Below, piece by piece: positions 10,110 through 18,044 of a DNA stretch of 64,000 nt. The DNA lies in NCBI RefSeq assembly GCF_019039255.1, contig NZ_CP077062.1, positions 3,596,001 through 3,660,000 on the forward strand, given 5' to 3'. The first letter of the stretch is position 1. Every line of letters starts with the position of its first letter. A program made the translations under genes and the position numbers. A model generated the notes under the pieces. That model was given only the letters and a program-made list of their open reading frames with translations. It was not told the origin of the DNA and ran no database searches. This DNA comes from Nocardioides panacis (GTDB taxonomy: Bacteria > Actinomycetota > Actinomycetes > Propionibacteriales > Nocardioidaceae).

Positions 10110-11600
10110 TTACAGGCGCACCGCGAAGTCCGGGTACCACGCGTAGATCGTGTTGTACCGGACGTTCGCGCCGGTGTGCGGGGCCTCCAGGAAGCTCCCG
10201 CCGCCGAGGGCCAGTGCCACGTGGTGGATGCCGCTGGGCCGGCCGTTCGAGCTCCAGAACAGCAGGTCGCCCGCCCGGGCGTCGGCCACCGGGATCGGGG
10301 TGCCGGCGTCGTACTGCGCGACGGAGTAGTGCGGCAGCGACCTCCCGGCGGCGGCCCAGGCCCGCATCGTCAGCCCGGAGCAGTCCCACGAGTCCGGACC
10401 CGTGGCGCCCCAGCGGTAGGGCTCGCCCAGCTGCGCCTTGGCGTAGGCGAGCACGCCGTCGATCCCGCCGCTGGGCGCCGGCGGGTCCGGCGGCGTCGGC
10501 GGGGTCGGCGGGGTCGGCGGGGTCGGCGGGGTCGGCGGGGTGGGCGGCGTCGGCGGGTCCGGCGTGGGGTCCGGCTTCGGGGTCGGCGTCTGGTCCTGGC
10601 TCTGGGCCTGGTCCTGGGCCTGCTGGGCGGCCTTCTTCTTGGCGGCCGCCTCGTCCGCGGCCTGCTGCTGGGCCGCCGCGGCCTGCTCGGCCGCCTTCTT
10701 CTTCGCGGTCGCCTCGTCGGCGGCCTGCTGCCGGGCGGCTTCCTCGGCGGCGGCCTTGGCGGCTGCCGCCGCCTCGGCCCGGGCCCGGGCCTCGGCCCGC
10801 TTGCGGGCGATCTCCTCCAGGGCGGTCTGGCGCTGGCGGGCCAGGCCGACCGAGATGTGCTGGGCCTGCGCGAGCGCCCGGATCAGCCGGTCCTTCTCGG
10901 CGGCGATGCCGGCCGCCTCGGACTGGGCGGCGTCCGCGCTGGCGGTGGCGGCCGCCTTGGCCTCCTCGGCCCTCGCCGCCAGCACGACCTGCCGGGCCTT
11001 GGCGTGCCGGGCCTTGCTCTCGAAGACCTGCGCGAGCGACTCCGTGGCCGCGAACCGCTTGTAGTCGGCCTGCAGGGCGGTCGAGGCGCCCTGGAAGGCG
11101 GCGTACTGGTCGAGGACGCGCTCGGGGCCGTCGGCGCTCATCATCGCGTTCAGCGCGGTGAGGTCCCCGCCGTTCTGGTACGACTGCGCGACCAGGCCGC
11201 CGATCCGGTCCCGCTGAACGGCGACCGTACGACGGGCGTGGGCGGCGTCCGCCTTCGCCTGCCGGTAGGCGTCCCGCGCCTGCTCGAGGTGCCACATCGC
11301 GCCGTTGTAGGCCTCGGAGGCCTGCTCGGCGCGCAGGTTGGCCTCGTCGAGGCGCTGGTTGGCCAGGAGCAGCCGGCCCTTGATGGCGCCGACGTCGTGC
11401 GCGGTGCGCTCGGCGCGGGCCTTGGCGCGGTCGACCTGGTCCTGGCTCGGGTAGGCGCCCGACCCGTCGCCCGATCCGCTGCCGGCCCCGTTGCCCTGGT
11501 CGCCCGAGGCGACCGGGACGGCCGCCACCCCGAGGCCCACCGTGAGGGCCAGGGCCAGGGTCACGGTGGCCGCGGGGGTGGCCAGGCGCAGTCGTCGCAA
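10110..11600 (-). CDS. Secreted NlpC/P60 cell-wall hydrolase with coiled coil
   Basis: Exported peptidoglycan peptidase of the RipA/RipC type. The start codon is TTG at 11600. The 496 residues hold a signal peptide (1-33), a long alpha-helical, Ala/Gln/Lys-rich coiled coil (about 52-335), a Pro-Thr linker (about 340-372), and a C-terminal NlpC/P60 domain (378-496). Catalytic residues: Cys407 in WDCSGL, His459 or His460 in IHHVALAL, and a third polar residue near His475 (APHTG). The coiled coil probably holds the enzyme inactive or docks it to the division machinery, as in RipA; that is inference from the family. The long structured leader upstream suggests RNA-level control. Confidence 0.92.
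   Translation of the reverse strand: MRRLRLATPAATVTLALALTVGLGVAAVPVASGDQGNGAGSGSGDGSGAYPSQDQVDRAKARAERTAHDVGAIKGRLLLANQRLDEANLRAEQASEAYNGAMWHLEQARDAYRQAKADAAHARRTVAVQRDRIGGLVAQSYQNGGDLTALNAMMSADGPERVLDQYAAFQGASTALQADYKRFAATESLAQVFESKARHAKARQVVLAARAEEAKAAATASADAAQSEAAGIAAEKDRLIRALAQAQHISVGLARQRQTALEEIARKRAEARARAEAAAAAKAAAEEAARQQAADEATAKKKAAEQAAAAQQQAADEAAAKKKAAQQAQDQAQSQDQTPTPKPDPTPDPPTPPTPPTPPTPPTPPTPPTPPDPPAPSGGIDGVLAYAKAQLGEPYRWGATGPDSWDCSGLTMRAWAAAGRSLPHYSVAQYDAGTPIPVADARAGDLLFWSSNGRPSGIHHVALALGGGSFLEAPHTGANVRYNTIYAWYPDFAVRL
10491..10557. repeat. Tandem 9-bp repeat encoding the Pro-Thr linker of the NlpC/P60 protein
   Basis: About seven copies of a 9-base unit (GGGGTCGGC on the plus strand, partly degenerate at the ends) encode the repeated Pro-Pro-Thr linker between coiled coil and catalytic domain. 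Copy number at such repeats can vary between strains. Confidence 0.75.
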
Positions 11601-11752
11601 GGGTCGAACCTTTCGTCCGCCCCTCGAGCCGCTTCCCTTCGGTTCGCGGGGCTGTGTCGGCGGCGCCGTCGACCCGCGGGGACTCTCGTTCCCCGCGGTC
11701 CGGTGGCACCGGGTGCGTCCACCCGAGCGGGGACTGCCGAAGGAACGCTAGT
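11601..11752 (-). ncRNA. Structured 5' leader of the NlpC/P60 gene, possible riboswitch
   Basis: On the minus strand the leader is closed by a long stem: GCGTTCCTTCGG near 11748-11737 pairs with CCGAAGGGAAGC near 11642-11631 (about 10 of 12 positions). Inside are further GC hairpins, including a C-G stem around GGGGAACGAGAGTCCCC. About 30 bases separate the closing stem from the start codon. In actinobacteria, rpf and NlpC/P60 genes are often controlled by the c-di-AMP (ydaO-yuaA) riboswitch, and the architecture and context fit. However, I cannot align the conserved ydaO core confidently, so the ligand is a guess. Confidence 0.5.
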
Positions 11753-12117
11753 GCTCATCAGTCACAAAGGGAACAGTTTCCCCAATAAAAACTCTGGCCC
11801 CACGGCGTGTCCCCTTGACAAACTACAAGGATGTAATTCACAAGAGACGGCCCCGGGCACGCCTGAGCGACCGCCGGGGAGGGTCGCGGGGCGTCGGCGG
11901 GAGCCCGGGAACGGGCACGAAAAAAGGCCCCGTCCCCTTGGGAGGTGGGGACGGAGCCTTCTTCGGGTCCTGCCCCCTTGGGAGGTCGAAACAGGAACCA
12001 CTTGCGGGAGATGGTGTGGTCCCCCCCGGACCTCCGCTCCGTGCAGCAACCAGCGTACGACACGGGCGGGTCACAACCCAGGTGCGAAGCGGACTAATCC
12101 GGGATGGCCCGGACGGA
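11753..12117. other. Gene-free stretch between NlpC/P60 and PAP2 genes: AT-richer promoter zone and C-rich hairpins
   Basis: No credible protein gene. 11755-11850 is clearly less GC-rich than its surroundings and probably holds the promoter for the NlpC/P60 leader. From 11926 on there are several hairpins: the terminator at 11920-11958, a second copy of the CCCCTTGGGAGGT element near 11975 enclosed by TCCTG/CAGGA, and GGTCC-CCCCC-GGACC near 12017-12032. Short frames here are not family-like. A small stable RNA is possible (see findings). Confidence 0.5.
11920..11958 (-). terminator. Rho-independent terminator on the minus strand
   Basis: A 12-bp GC stem (11947-11958 pairing with 11926-11937, one mismatch) with a 9-base loop is followed on the minus strand by six T residues (11925-11920). 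It lies 160 bases downstream of the PAP2 gene stop and could end that transcript or a small RNA in between. Confidence 0.75.
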
Positions 12118-13206
12118 CTACTCGGTGGGGACCGGCGCCCGGTCCTGCTCGTCCTCGTCCTCGTCCAGCACGGGGACGCTGGCGGTGGAGGTCGTCGGGT
12201 GCGAGCCGCGGCCGTGCCGCTCGAACTTCTGCCCGGTCGCCAGGCCGCCCAGCCAGACCGAGACGACCGCGATGGCCGCGCCGGCGAGGTCGTCGGCGAT
12301 GTAGTGCCAGCCGAAGTACAGCGTCGAGACCACGGTCAGCCCGAAGTAGACCCACATCCCCCAACGGATCAGGGCGTGCCGGACCGTGTAGTGGGTGACC
12401 AGGGCCAGCGTCAGCACGATGCCGACGTGCAGGGACGCGAAGCCCGCCACGCTCTGGATCGAGTCGGTGGTCAGCGGCGCGTTGAGGACGTCCTGGCGCC
12501 CCCACCACAGCGAGTCCTGGAGCGACTTCACCCCGGTCACGTCGAGGTCGGTGTAGAGGAAGGGGAACGCGAAGTTGGGCCCGAGGGTCGGCAGCACGTA
12601 GTAGCTGACCGTGCCCAGCGCCCACGCGAGGCACTGCGAGGTGGCGTACCAGTAGCCGTAGCTGATGTTGCGGGACCAGACCAGGAAGACGATCAGCGAC
12701 GCCGGCGAGATCGGCAGGAACAGCAGGTAGACGGTGGCCAGCACGTGCGCGGCGACGTTCTCGCCGAGCAGGTGGTGCAGCACGATCGCCGGCTCCTGGC
12801 CGAACATGATCGCCTTGTCGAAGCTGTGCAGCAGCAGGTCGTGGGTCTTGGAGTCGTTCACGAGCGGCAGGAAGTTCTTGAGGTTCCGGTAGCTCACGTA
12901 GGTGACGTAGAAGCTGACCAGGCCGACCACGACCAGCCCGATGCGCTGCCGGGTCCAGTGCTCGTCGATGATGCTCTTCGCGTGCGTGCCGAACGACGAC
13001 ATCCGGCGTCGCGAGCGCCACAGCGACCGGGGCACCACGTCGACGACGAAGGCGCCGACCACCATCATCGGCAGCCGGAACCACGACGGGCCGAGCGATC
13101 CGTCGGGGTCCTTGAGACCTTCGCCGAGGGTCAGGCTCGCGACAACGGCGACGACACCCATCATGAGTGCCACGCCCACCAGGAGGCCGTACGCTCGCCG
13201 TTTCAC
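12118..13206 (-). CDS. PAP2-superfamily membrane phosphatase/inositol phosphotransferase-like protein
   Basis: Integral membrane protein of 362 residues with about six or seven TM helices. The PAP2 signature is partly visible: GFASLHVGIVLTL supplies the SxxH motif and YFGWHYIADDLAG the HxxxD motif with the catalytic His. The N-terminal half (RIGLVVVGLVSFYVTYVSYRNLK, then a luminal loop) resembles the Aur1/Ipt1-like subfamily that transfers inositol phosphate or acts on polyprenyl phosphates. The C-terminal tail is acidic (LDEDEDEQ) and cytoplasmic. Substrate unknown; a role in lipid or cell-envelope turnover is inferred. Terminator downstream at 11920-11958. Confidence 0.8.
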   Translation of the reverse strand: MKRRAYGLLVGVALMMGVVAVVASLTLGEGLKDPDGSLGPSWFRLPMMVVGAFVVDVVPRSLWRSRRRMSSFGTHAKSIIDEHWTRQRIGLVVVGLVSFYVTYVSYRNLKNFLPLVNDSKTHDLLLHSFDKAIMFGQEPAIVLHHLLGENVAAHVLATVYLLFLPISPASLIVFLVWSRNISYGYWYATSQCLAWALGTVSYYVLPTLGPNFAFPFLYTDLDVTGVKSLQDSLWWGRQDVLNAPLTTDSIQSVAGFASLHVGIVLTLALVTHYTVRHALIRWGMWVYFGLTVVSTLYFGWHYIADDLAGAAIAVVSVWLGGLATGQKFERHGRGSHPTTSTASVPVLDEDEDEQDRAPVPTE

Positions 13207-13217
13207 AACGACACATC

Positions 13218-14231
13218 CTAGGTGCTGAGGGCCGGCGGGTCAGATCGGCCGAGCGGCGCGGTCCGCGTGAGATCGACCACCAGCCGCACGTCCTGCCCGA
13301 CCCCGGGTCCGGGACCGCCCGGGTGCGGCAGGTCCGCGACCGCCGGCAGGTCTCCGACCCCCTCGACGTGCACGGTCAGCCGGACCAGCTCCGGGGTCAT
13401 CCGCGCCGCGGTGACCCGTCCGAGCAGCGGCCCGTGCGGGACCTCGCGCAGCGCCGACCTGCGCAGCGCGACCGGGGCCGCCGACCCGGTGACGGTGCGG
13501 GCCGCGTCCCCCTCGAGGACCGTGGCGTAGCCGAGGAACCGGGCCGCCTCGGCGTCCGCCGGCCGGCGCCAGACCTCCTCGACGGTGCCCGCCTGGACCA
13601 GCCGCCCGGCCCGCATCAGCGCCATCCGGTCGGCCACCGCGAACGCCTCCTCCTGGTCGTGGGTGACCAGCAGGGCCGTCGTACCGGCGGTGACCAGGAT
13701 GTCGCGCAGGTCGTGGGCGAGCCGCTCGCGCAGCCCGCGGTCGAGGGCGGACAGCGGCTCGTCGAGCAGCAGCAGCCGCGGCTCGACCGCCAGCGCGCGG
13801 GCCAGGGCGACCCGCTGCCGCTCGCCGCCGGACAGGTGCGTGATGCTGCGGTCGCCGAGCCCGGGCAGGCCGACCAGCTCGAGCAGCTCGGCCACCCGGC
13901 GGGCCACCTGGTCCTTGGGGATGCGGCGCAGGCGCAGCGGGTAGCCGACGTTGCCGGCCACGGTCTGGTGCGGGAAGAGCTGGCCGTCCTGGAACATCAG
14001 CGCGAAGCCCCGCCGGTGCGTGGGTACGGCGGCCAGGTCCTGCCCGTCGTAGGAGACGCTGCCGGCGTCGAGCGCCTCCAGGCCGGCGACCGCGCGCAGC
14101 AGCGTGGACTTCCCGCACCCGGACGGCCCGAGCACCGCCAGCACCTGTCCGGCGGGGAGGTCGAGGCTGACGTCGTCGACGGCGGGGGCGGCGGCGTCGA
14201 AGCGCACGGTGAGGTCGCGGACGGTGAGCAC
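13218..14231 (-). CDS. thiQ: Thiamine-type ABC transporter, ATP-binding subunit
   Basis: ATPase of the importer encoded with the next two genes. Walker A GPSGCGKST (about 35-43), Q-loop FQDGQLFPHQTV, ABC signature LSGGERQRVALARAL, Walker B LLLLDEPLSALD and H-loop VTHDQEEAF are all intact. At 337 residues it is longer than E. coli ThiQ because of a C-terminal TOBE-like extension of about 100 residues, as in spermidine/iron-type ATPases. The stop is close to the divergent PAP2 start. Symbol assigned from the TPP riboswitch and gene order; specificity for thiamine or TPP is inference. Confidence 0.85.
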   Translation of the reverse strand: MLTVRDLTVRFDAAAPAVDDVSLDLPAGQVLAVLGPSGCGKSTLLRAVAGLEALDAGSVSYDGQDLAAVPTHRRGFALMFQDGQLFPHQTVAGNVGYPLRLRRIPKDQVARRVAELLELVGLPGLGDRSITHLSGGERQRVALARALAVEPRLLLLDEPLSALDRGLRERLAHDLRDILVTAGTTALLVTHDQEEAFAVADRMALMRAGRLVQAGTVEEVWRRPADAEAARFLGYATVLEGDAARTVTGSAAPVALRRSALREVPHGPLLGRVTAARMTPELVRLTVHVEGVGDLPAVADLPHPGGPGPGVGQDVRLVVDLTRTAPLGRSDPPALST

Positions 14232-14232
14232 G

Positions 14233-15909
14233 TCAGAACGTTCCCACGGACCCGAGCCGGAACCGCTCGACGGCCGCCATCACCGCGACGGTGACCAGGC
14301 CGAGGACCACCGAGGCGGCCAGTGCCATGCCGAAGTTCTGGTCCCCGGGACGCGACACCAGCTGGTAGATCAGCACCGGCAGGGTGGGGTTCTCCGGACG
14401 GGCCAGGAAGCTGGTCGCCCCGAACTCGCCGAGCGACACCGCGAACGCGAACCCGGTCGCGGCGAGCAGCGGCCGCCAGAGCACCGGCAGGTCGACGGAG
14501 AGCGCCACCCGCAGCGGCGAGGCGCCCAGGGAGGCCGCGGCCTGCCGCTGCCGGGGTTCGAGGGAGCCCAGCACCGGGACCAGCGTCCGGACCACCAGCG
14601 GCAGCGCGACCATCGCCTGCGCGATCGGCACCAGCACCGCCGAGCTGCGCAGGTCCAGGGGCGGCCGGTCGAGGGTGACCAGGAACCCGAAACCCAGGGT
14701 CACCGCGGAGACCCCGAGCGGCAGCATGAAGACCGAGTCGAGCAGCGCCACCGCCCGTCGTCCGGAGCGGGCCCGCGGCCGGCGGGAGACGGCCAGCGAC
14801 ACCAGGACCCCGAGCAGCATCGCGAGCAGGGTGGCGTCGACCGCGACCCGCCAGGAGCTCGCGAGGGCGGTGGACGCCGGAACCAGCAGCGCGGTGCCCT
14901 GGCCGGCGCCGCCACCGGTGCCCGCGAGGTCCCGGTAGTGCCCCAGCCCCCAGGTGTCGCCGACCCGCAGCGAGCGGAGGAGCAGGGTGAGCAGCGGGGC
15001 CGCGACGAAGCCGAGGGTCAGCGTGGTGAGCGCGACCACCGGCAGGTCCCGGCGCCGGGGACGGCGGGTGGCGTCGCGCTCGCCGGTGCGCTCCAGGGCG
15101 TGCTCGCGGGTGGACCGGGTCCGCTGGGCGCCGTACAGCAGCACGCTGACCACCACGAGCTGGAGAACCGAGAGGGCGGCGGCGCCCTGCAGGTCGAGGA
15201 GCTGGGTGGTGAGCAGGTAGATCTCGGTCTCGACGGTCGCGTAGCGCAGGCCGCCCAGCGTGAGCACGACGCCGAACGCCGTCGCGCAGAACAGGAACAC
15301 CACGCTGGCCGCCGAGACGATGCCCGGCAGCAGGGCGGGCAGCGTGACCGTCCGCAGCACCTGCAGCGGCGAGGCGCCGAGGGCGGCCGCGGCCTCCTCG
15401 CGGCGCCGGTCCAGCCCCGCCCACAGCGAGCCGACCGTGCGGACCACGACGGCCAGGTTGAAGAACACCATCGCGGCGATGATCGCGGCCGGGGTGCCGT
15501 CGAGCTCCAGCCCGCCGAGCGGCCCCGAGGAGGCGAGCAGCGTCCGGAACGCGACCCCGACCACCACGGTCGGCATCACGAACGGCATCAGCACGAACGC
15601 CCGCAGCAGGCCGCGGCCGGGGAAGCGCAGCCGGTAGAGCACGAACGCGACCGGCACGCCGAGCAGCACCGTGACCACGGTCGCCAGGGCGGCCGACCAG
15701 ACCGTGAACCACAGCACCCGGTGCACGCGCGGCCGGCCGAGCACCTCGAGGACGCCGGCCACGTCGAGGTGCCCGTCCGGCGCGAAGCCGCGACCGACGA
15801 TGCCCGCGACGGGCAGCACGAAGAACACCGCGAGGAACGCCAGCGGCAGGGCCGCCAGCGCGACGACCCCGGCCCCTGCTCCCGCCCGCCTGCTCATCGT
15901 TCGGCTCAC
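14233..15909 (-). CDS. thiP: Thiamine-type ABC transporter, fused permease
   Basis: Inner-membrane channel, about 558 residues with two homologous six-TM halves. Each half has an EAA loop: EEAAAALGASPLQVLRTVTLP in the first and RQRQAAASLGASPLRVALSVDLP in the second. This double-permease layout is that of ThiP and iron/thiamine-type importers. The GTG at 15909 overlaps the TGA of the upstream binding-protein gene by four bases, so the two are translationally coupled; an ATG at 15897 is the alternative start. The end is one base from the ATPase start. Confidence 0.88.
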   Translation of the reverse strand: MSRTMSRRAGAGAGVVALAALPLAFLAVFFVLPVAGIVGRGFAPDGHLDVAGVLEVLGRPRVHRVLWFTVWSAALATVVTVLLGVPVAFVLYRLRFPGRGLLRAFVLMPFVMPTVVVGVAFRTLLASSGPLGGLELDGTPAAIIAAMVFFNLAVVVRTVGSLWAGLDRRREEAAAALGASPLQVLRTVTLPALLPGIVSAASVVFLFCATAFGVVLTLGGLRYATVETEIYLLTTQLLDLQGAAALSVLQLVVVSVLLYGAQRTRSTREHALERTGERDATRRPRRRDLPVVALTTLTLGFVAAPLLTLLLRSLRVGDTWGLGHYRDLAGTGGGAGQGTALLVPASTALASSWRVAVDATLLAMLLGVLVSLAVSRRPRARSGRRAVALLDSVFMLPLGVSAVTLGFGFLVTLDRPPLDLRSSAVLVPIAQAMVALPLVVRTLVPVLGSLEPRQRQAAASLGASPLRVALSVDLPVLWRPLLAATGFAFAVSLGEFGATSFLARPENPTLPVLIYQLVSRPGDQNFGMALAASVVLGLVTVAVMAAVERFRLGSVGTF

Positions 15910-16979
15910 CGGGTGGTGACGTCGCTCCACTCCCGCAGCCAGGTGTCGCGGTTCTTGGCGACCTCCGCGGGAGCGACGGTGAACGGCTTCGGGGCGACCT
16001 CGGCGTACCTCGCCCAGTCCGCGGGCAGCGTCGCCTGCCGGTCGACGGGGAACACGTACATGTTCTCGGGCAGCGCCTCCTGGAAGGACTTCTGCTCCAT
16101 GAAGTCGATGAACGCCCGGGCGCCCTCCGGGTTCTTCGCGCCGGCCAGCACGCCGGCGTACTCCACCTGCCGGAAGCAGGTGTCCAGCAGCGCGCTGGTG
16201 GTCGGCTTCGTAGCGCCCTTCGGGATCGTGAACGGCGGCGAGGAGGCGTAGGACAGCACGATCGGCCGGTCCCCGCCCCCGCCGCCCGCGGTGAAGTCGA
16301 CCTCGTAGGCGTCCGACCAGCCGGAGGTGATCTTGGTGCCGTTGCCCATCAGCCTCGTCCAGTACGACGGCCAGGCGTCGCCGTACCTCGCCACGGTGGC
16401 CAGCAGGAACGCCAGCCCCGGCGAGGAGCTCGACGCCCCCGGGGTCACGAAGAGGTCCTTGTACGCCGGCCGGGTCAGGTCGTCCAGCGACGCGGGCGGG
16501 GTGAGGTGGTGCTTCGCGAACCAGGTGTCGTCGACGTTGACGCACACGTCGCCGAAGTCGACCGGGGTCAGCCGCGCGGCCTCCCGGGCGTCGGGGAGCG
16601 CGTAGTCCGCGACGGAGCCCGGCAGGTCCTTCGGCGTGTAGTCGGCCAGGATCCCCTCGTCGACCGCCCGCGAGGCGAAGGTGTTGTCGATGCCGTAGGT
16701 CATGTCCGCGATCGGGGAGCCCTTGGTCAGCACCAGCTTGTTGGTGAGCTGGCCGGCGTCGCCGTTGGGCTCGATCTTGACGGTGTAGCCGGTCTTCGCG
16801 GTGAACTGCTTCAAGACGTCCTTGGACATCGCCCAGGAGTCGTGGGTGGCGACCACGACGGTCCTGCCCGCGCCGGAGCCGGTCGACTCCGCCGTCGTAC
16901 CCCCGCCCACGGAGCAGGCGGTCGCAGAGGTCAGCGCCAGCGCCAGCCCTGCCGTGGTCAGTGCGCGCAGAGCGTGCAT
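15906..16979 (-). CDS. thiB: Thiamine-type ABC transporter, lipoprotein binding subunit
   Basis: Solute-binding lipoprotein, 357 residues. The ATG at 16979 is preferred because GGGAG lies 9 bases upstream; the ATG at 16988 abuts the same GGGAG. The signal peptide ends in a lipobox (SATAC), so Cys is lipid-anchored. The mature protein shows the ThiB/family 1 pattern: TVVVATHDSWAMSKDVLKQFTAKTGYTVKI, YGIDNTFASRAVDEGILADY, and a Trp/Tyr-rich pocket (DTWFAKHHLTPP, GDAWPSYW). First gene after the TPP riboswitch, so its supply falls when thiamine pyrophosphate is plentiful. Confidence 0.9.
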   Translation of the reverse strand: MHALRALTTAGLALALTSATACSVGGGTTAESTGSGAGRTVVVATHDSWAMSKDVLKQFTAKTGYTVKIEPNGDAGQLTNKLVLTKGSPIADMTYGIDNTFASRAVDEGILADYTPKDLPGSVADYALPDAREAARLTPVDFGDVCVNVDDTWFAKHHLTPPASLDDLTRPAYKDLFVTPGASSSSPGLAFLLATVARYGDAWPSYWTRLMGNGTKITSGWSDAYEVDFTAGGGGGDRPIVLSYASSPPFTIPKGATKPTTSALLDTCFRQVEYAGVLAGAKNPEGARAFIDFMEQKSFQEALPENMYVFPVDRQATLPADWARYAEVAPKPFTVAPAEVAKNRDTWLREWSDVTTR

Positions 16980-17024
16980 GGGTGTCATCTCCCGTTCGTT
17001 CTGGGAGGGAACCGCGTGTGCGGT

Positions 17025-17125
17025 CGAGACTCGACTTCCTTCGCCGGTGCTAACCGAATCAGGTTCGAGGGTCAGCGGGCCATCCCGCACTCTCAGCGCC
17101 CGGTGGCGCTCCCCTGTCGTTCCCC
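17025..17125 (-). promoter_or_regulatory. TPP riboswitch (THI element) controlling the ABC importer
   Basis: On the minus strand the diagnostic core is complete: a GC stem ending in CGCTGAGAGTGCGGGA, then ACCCTCGAACCTGATTCGG, TTAGCACCGG and CGAAGGAAG. These match the CUGAGA, ACCCUUUGAACCUGAU and GCGnAGGGAA blocks of the THI box. It ends about 45 bases before the binding-protein start. In high-GC actinobacteria this class usually acts on translation; no terminator with a U run is seen here. Confidence 0.95.
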
Positions 17126-17163
17126 GCCGACACTACACGCGCCGGCCTCGGTAGCCTCCGGTC

Positions 17164-18044
17164 GTGCCCAGTCCCCAGCACCAGCTCCTGACCCGCGTGA
17201 TCCCGGTGATCCGCCGTCGCAGCGAGGTGCTCGATCCCGAGCAGGTCCGCCGCGACGTGCTGGCCCGTCAGGCGCAGGCGGACCCGTCACCCCCGCGACG
17301 GGTGGCCCGCGCGTTCACCGTGCGCCGCACCGAGCGGTCCGGGCTGCCGGTCTTCGAGCTCGCCCCGCGCGGCGCAGACCCGGTCCGGACCGTGCTCTAC
17401 CTGCACGGCGGCGGGTTCGTCAGCGGACTGGACCACTTCCACTGGCGGTACGCCGCCCGGCTGGCCCGCGGCCTCGGGGTGCGCGTCGTGCTGCCGGCCT
17501 ACCCCCTGACCCCGACCCACACCTGGCGCGACGCGCTCCCCGGCTCGTCGACCTGTTCGAGCAGCTCGCGGTCGAGTCGCCGCAGGGCGTCGTGGTGATG
17601 GGCGACTCCGCCGGTGGTGGGCTCGCGGTCGGTCTGGTCCAGCAGGTCGTGCGCCGCTCCGGCCCGCAGCCGACCCACCTGGTGGCGTTCGCCCCCTGGG
17701 TCGACCTGACCGGCGAGACCCCCGGCACCGCGGAGGCCGCGGCCGACGACCCGTGGCTGACCCTGGGCAAGCTGCGGCTCTACGGCACCTGGTGGGGCGC
17801 GGGCGACCCGCCGGCCCCCGAGGCCAGCCCGCTGACCGGCGACCTGTCGGGGCTGCCCCCGACGCTGGTGCTGTGCGGCACCCGCGACCTGCTGGTGCCG
17901 CAGGCCCGCGCGCTGGTGCGGGCCGCCCAGCAGGTCGGCAGCCCGGTGACGTACGTCGAGGAGCCCGGGCTGCTGCACGTCTACCCGCTGCTCCCGATCC
18001 CGGAGGCCCGGCGGGCGTGGCGCCAGGTGCGGGCGTTCCTCTGA
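17164..18044 (+). pseudogene. Alpha/beta hydrolase (HSL/GDSAGG esterase family), apparent frameshift
   Basis: The first part (17164 to about 17540) contains the oxyanion motif LHGGGFVSGLDHFHWRY; the second, in another frame, contains the nucleophile GDSAGGG, then LCGTRDLLVPQA (acid) and GLLHVYPLLP (His). One extra C in the CCCC run at 17538-17541 would join TWRDALP to RLVDLFEQLAVESP as in the family. The intact protein would have about 293 residues. Because the indel sits in a C run, sequencing error is likely. The start is GTG at 17164. The TGA overlaps the ATG of the next gene by one base, so the pair is coupled. Confidence 0.85.

Noticed and set aside
10491-10557. CRISPR-like or minisatellite array
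   Set aside because: The 9-bp units are in frame and encode the Pro-Pro-Thr linker of a secreted protein; no spacers.
11960-12060. Signal recognition particle (4.5S) RNA
   Set aside because: The region lacks the GGAA-type tetraloop and flanking conserved loops; only a GCAGCAACC fragment resembles it.
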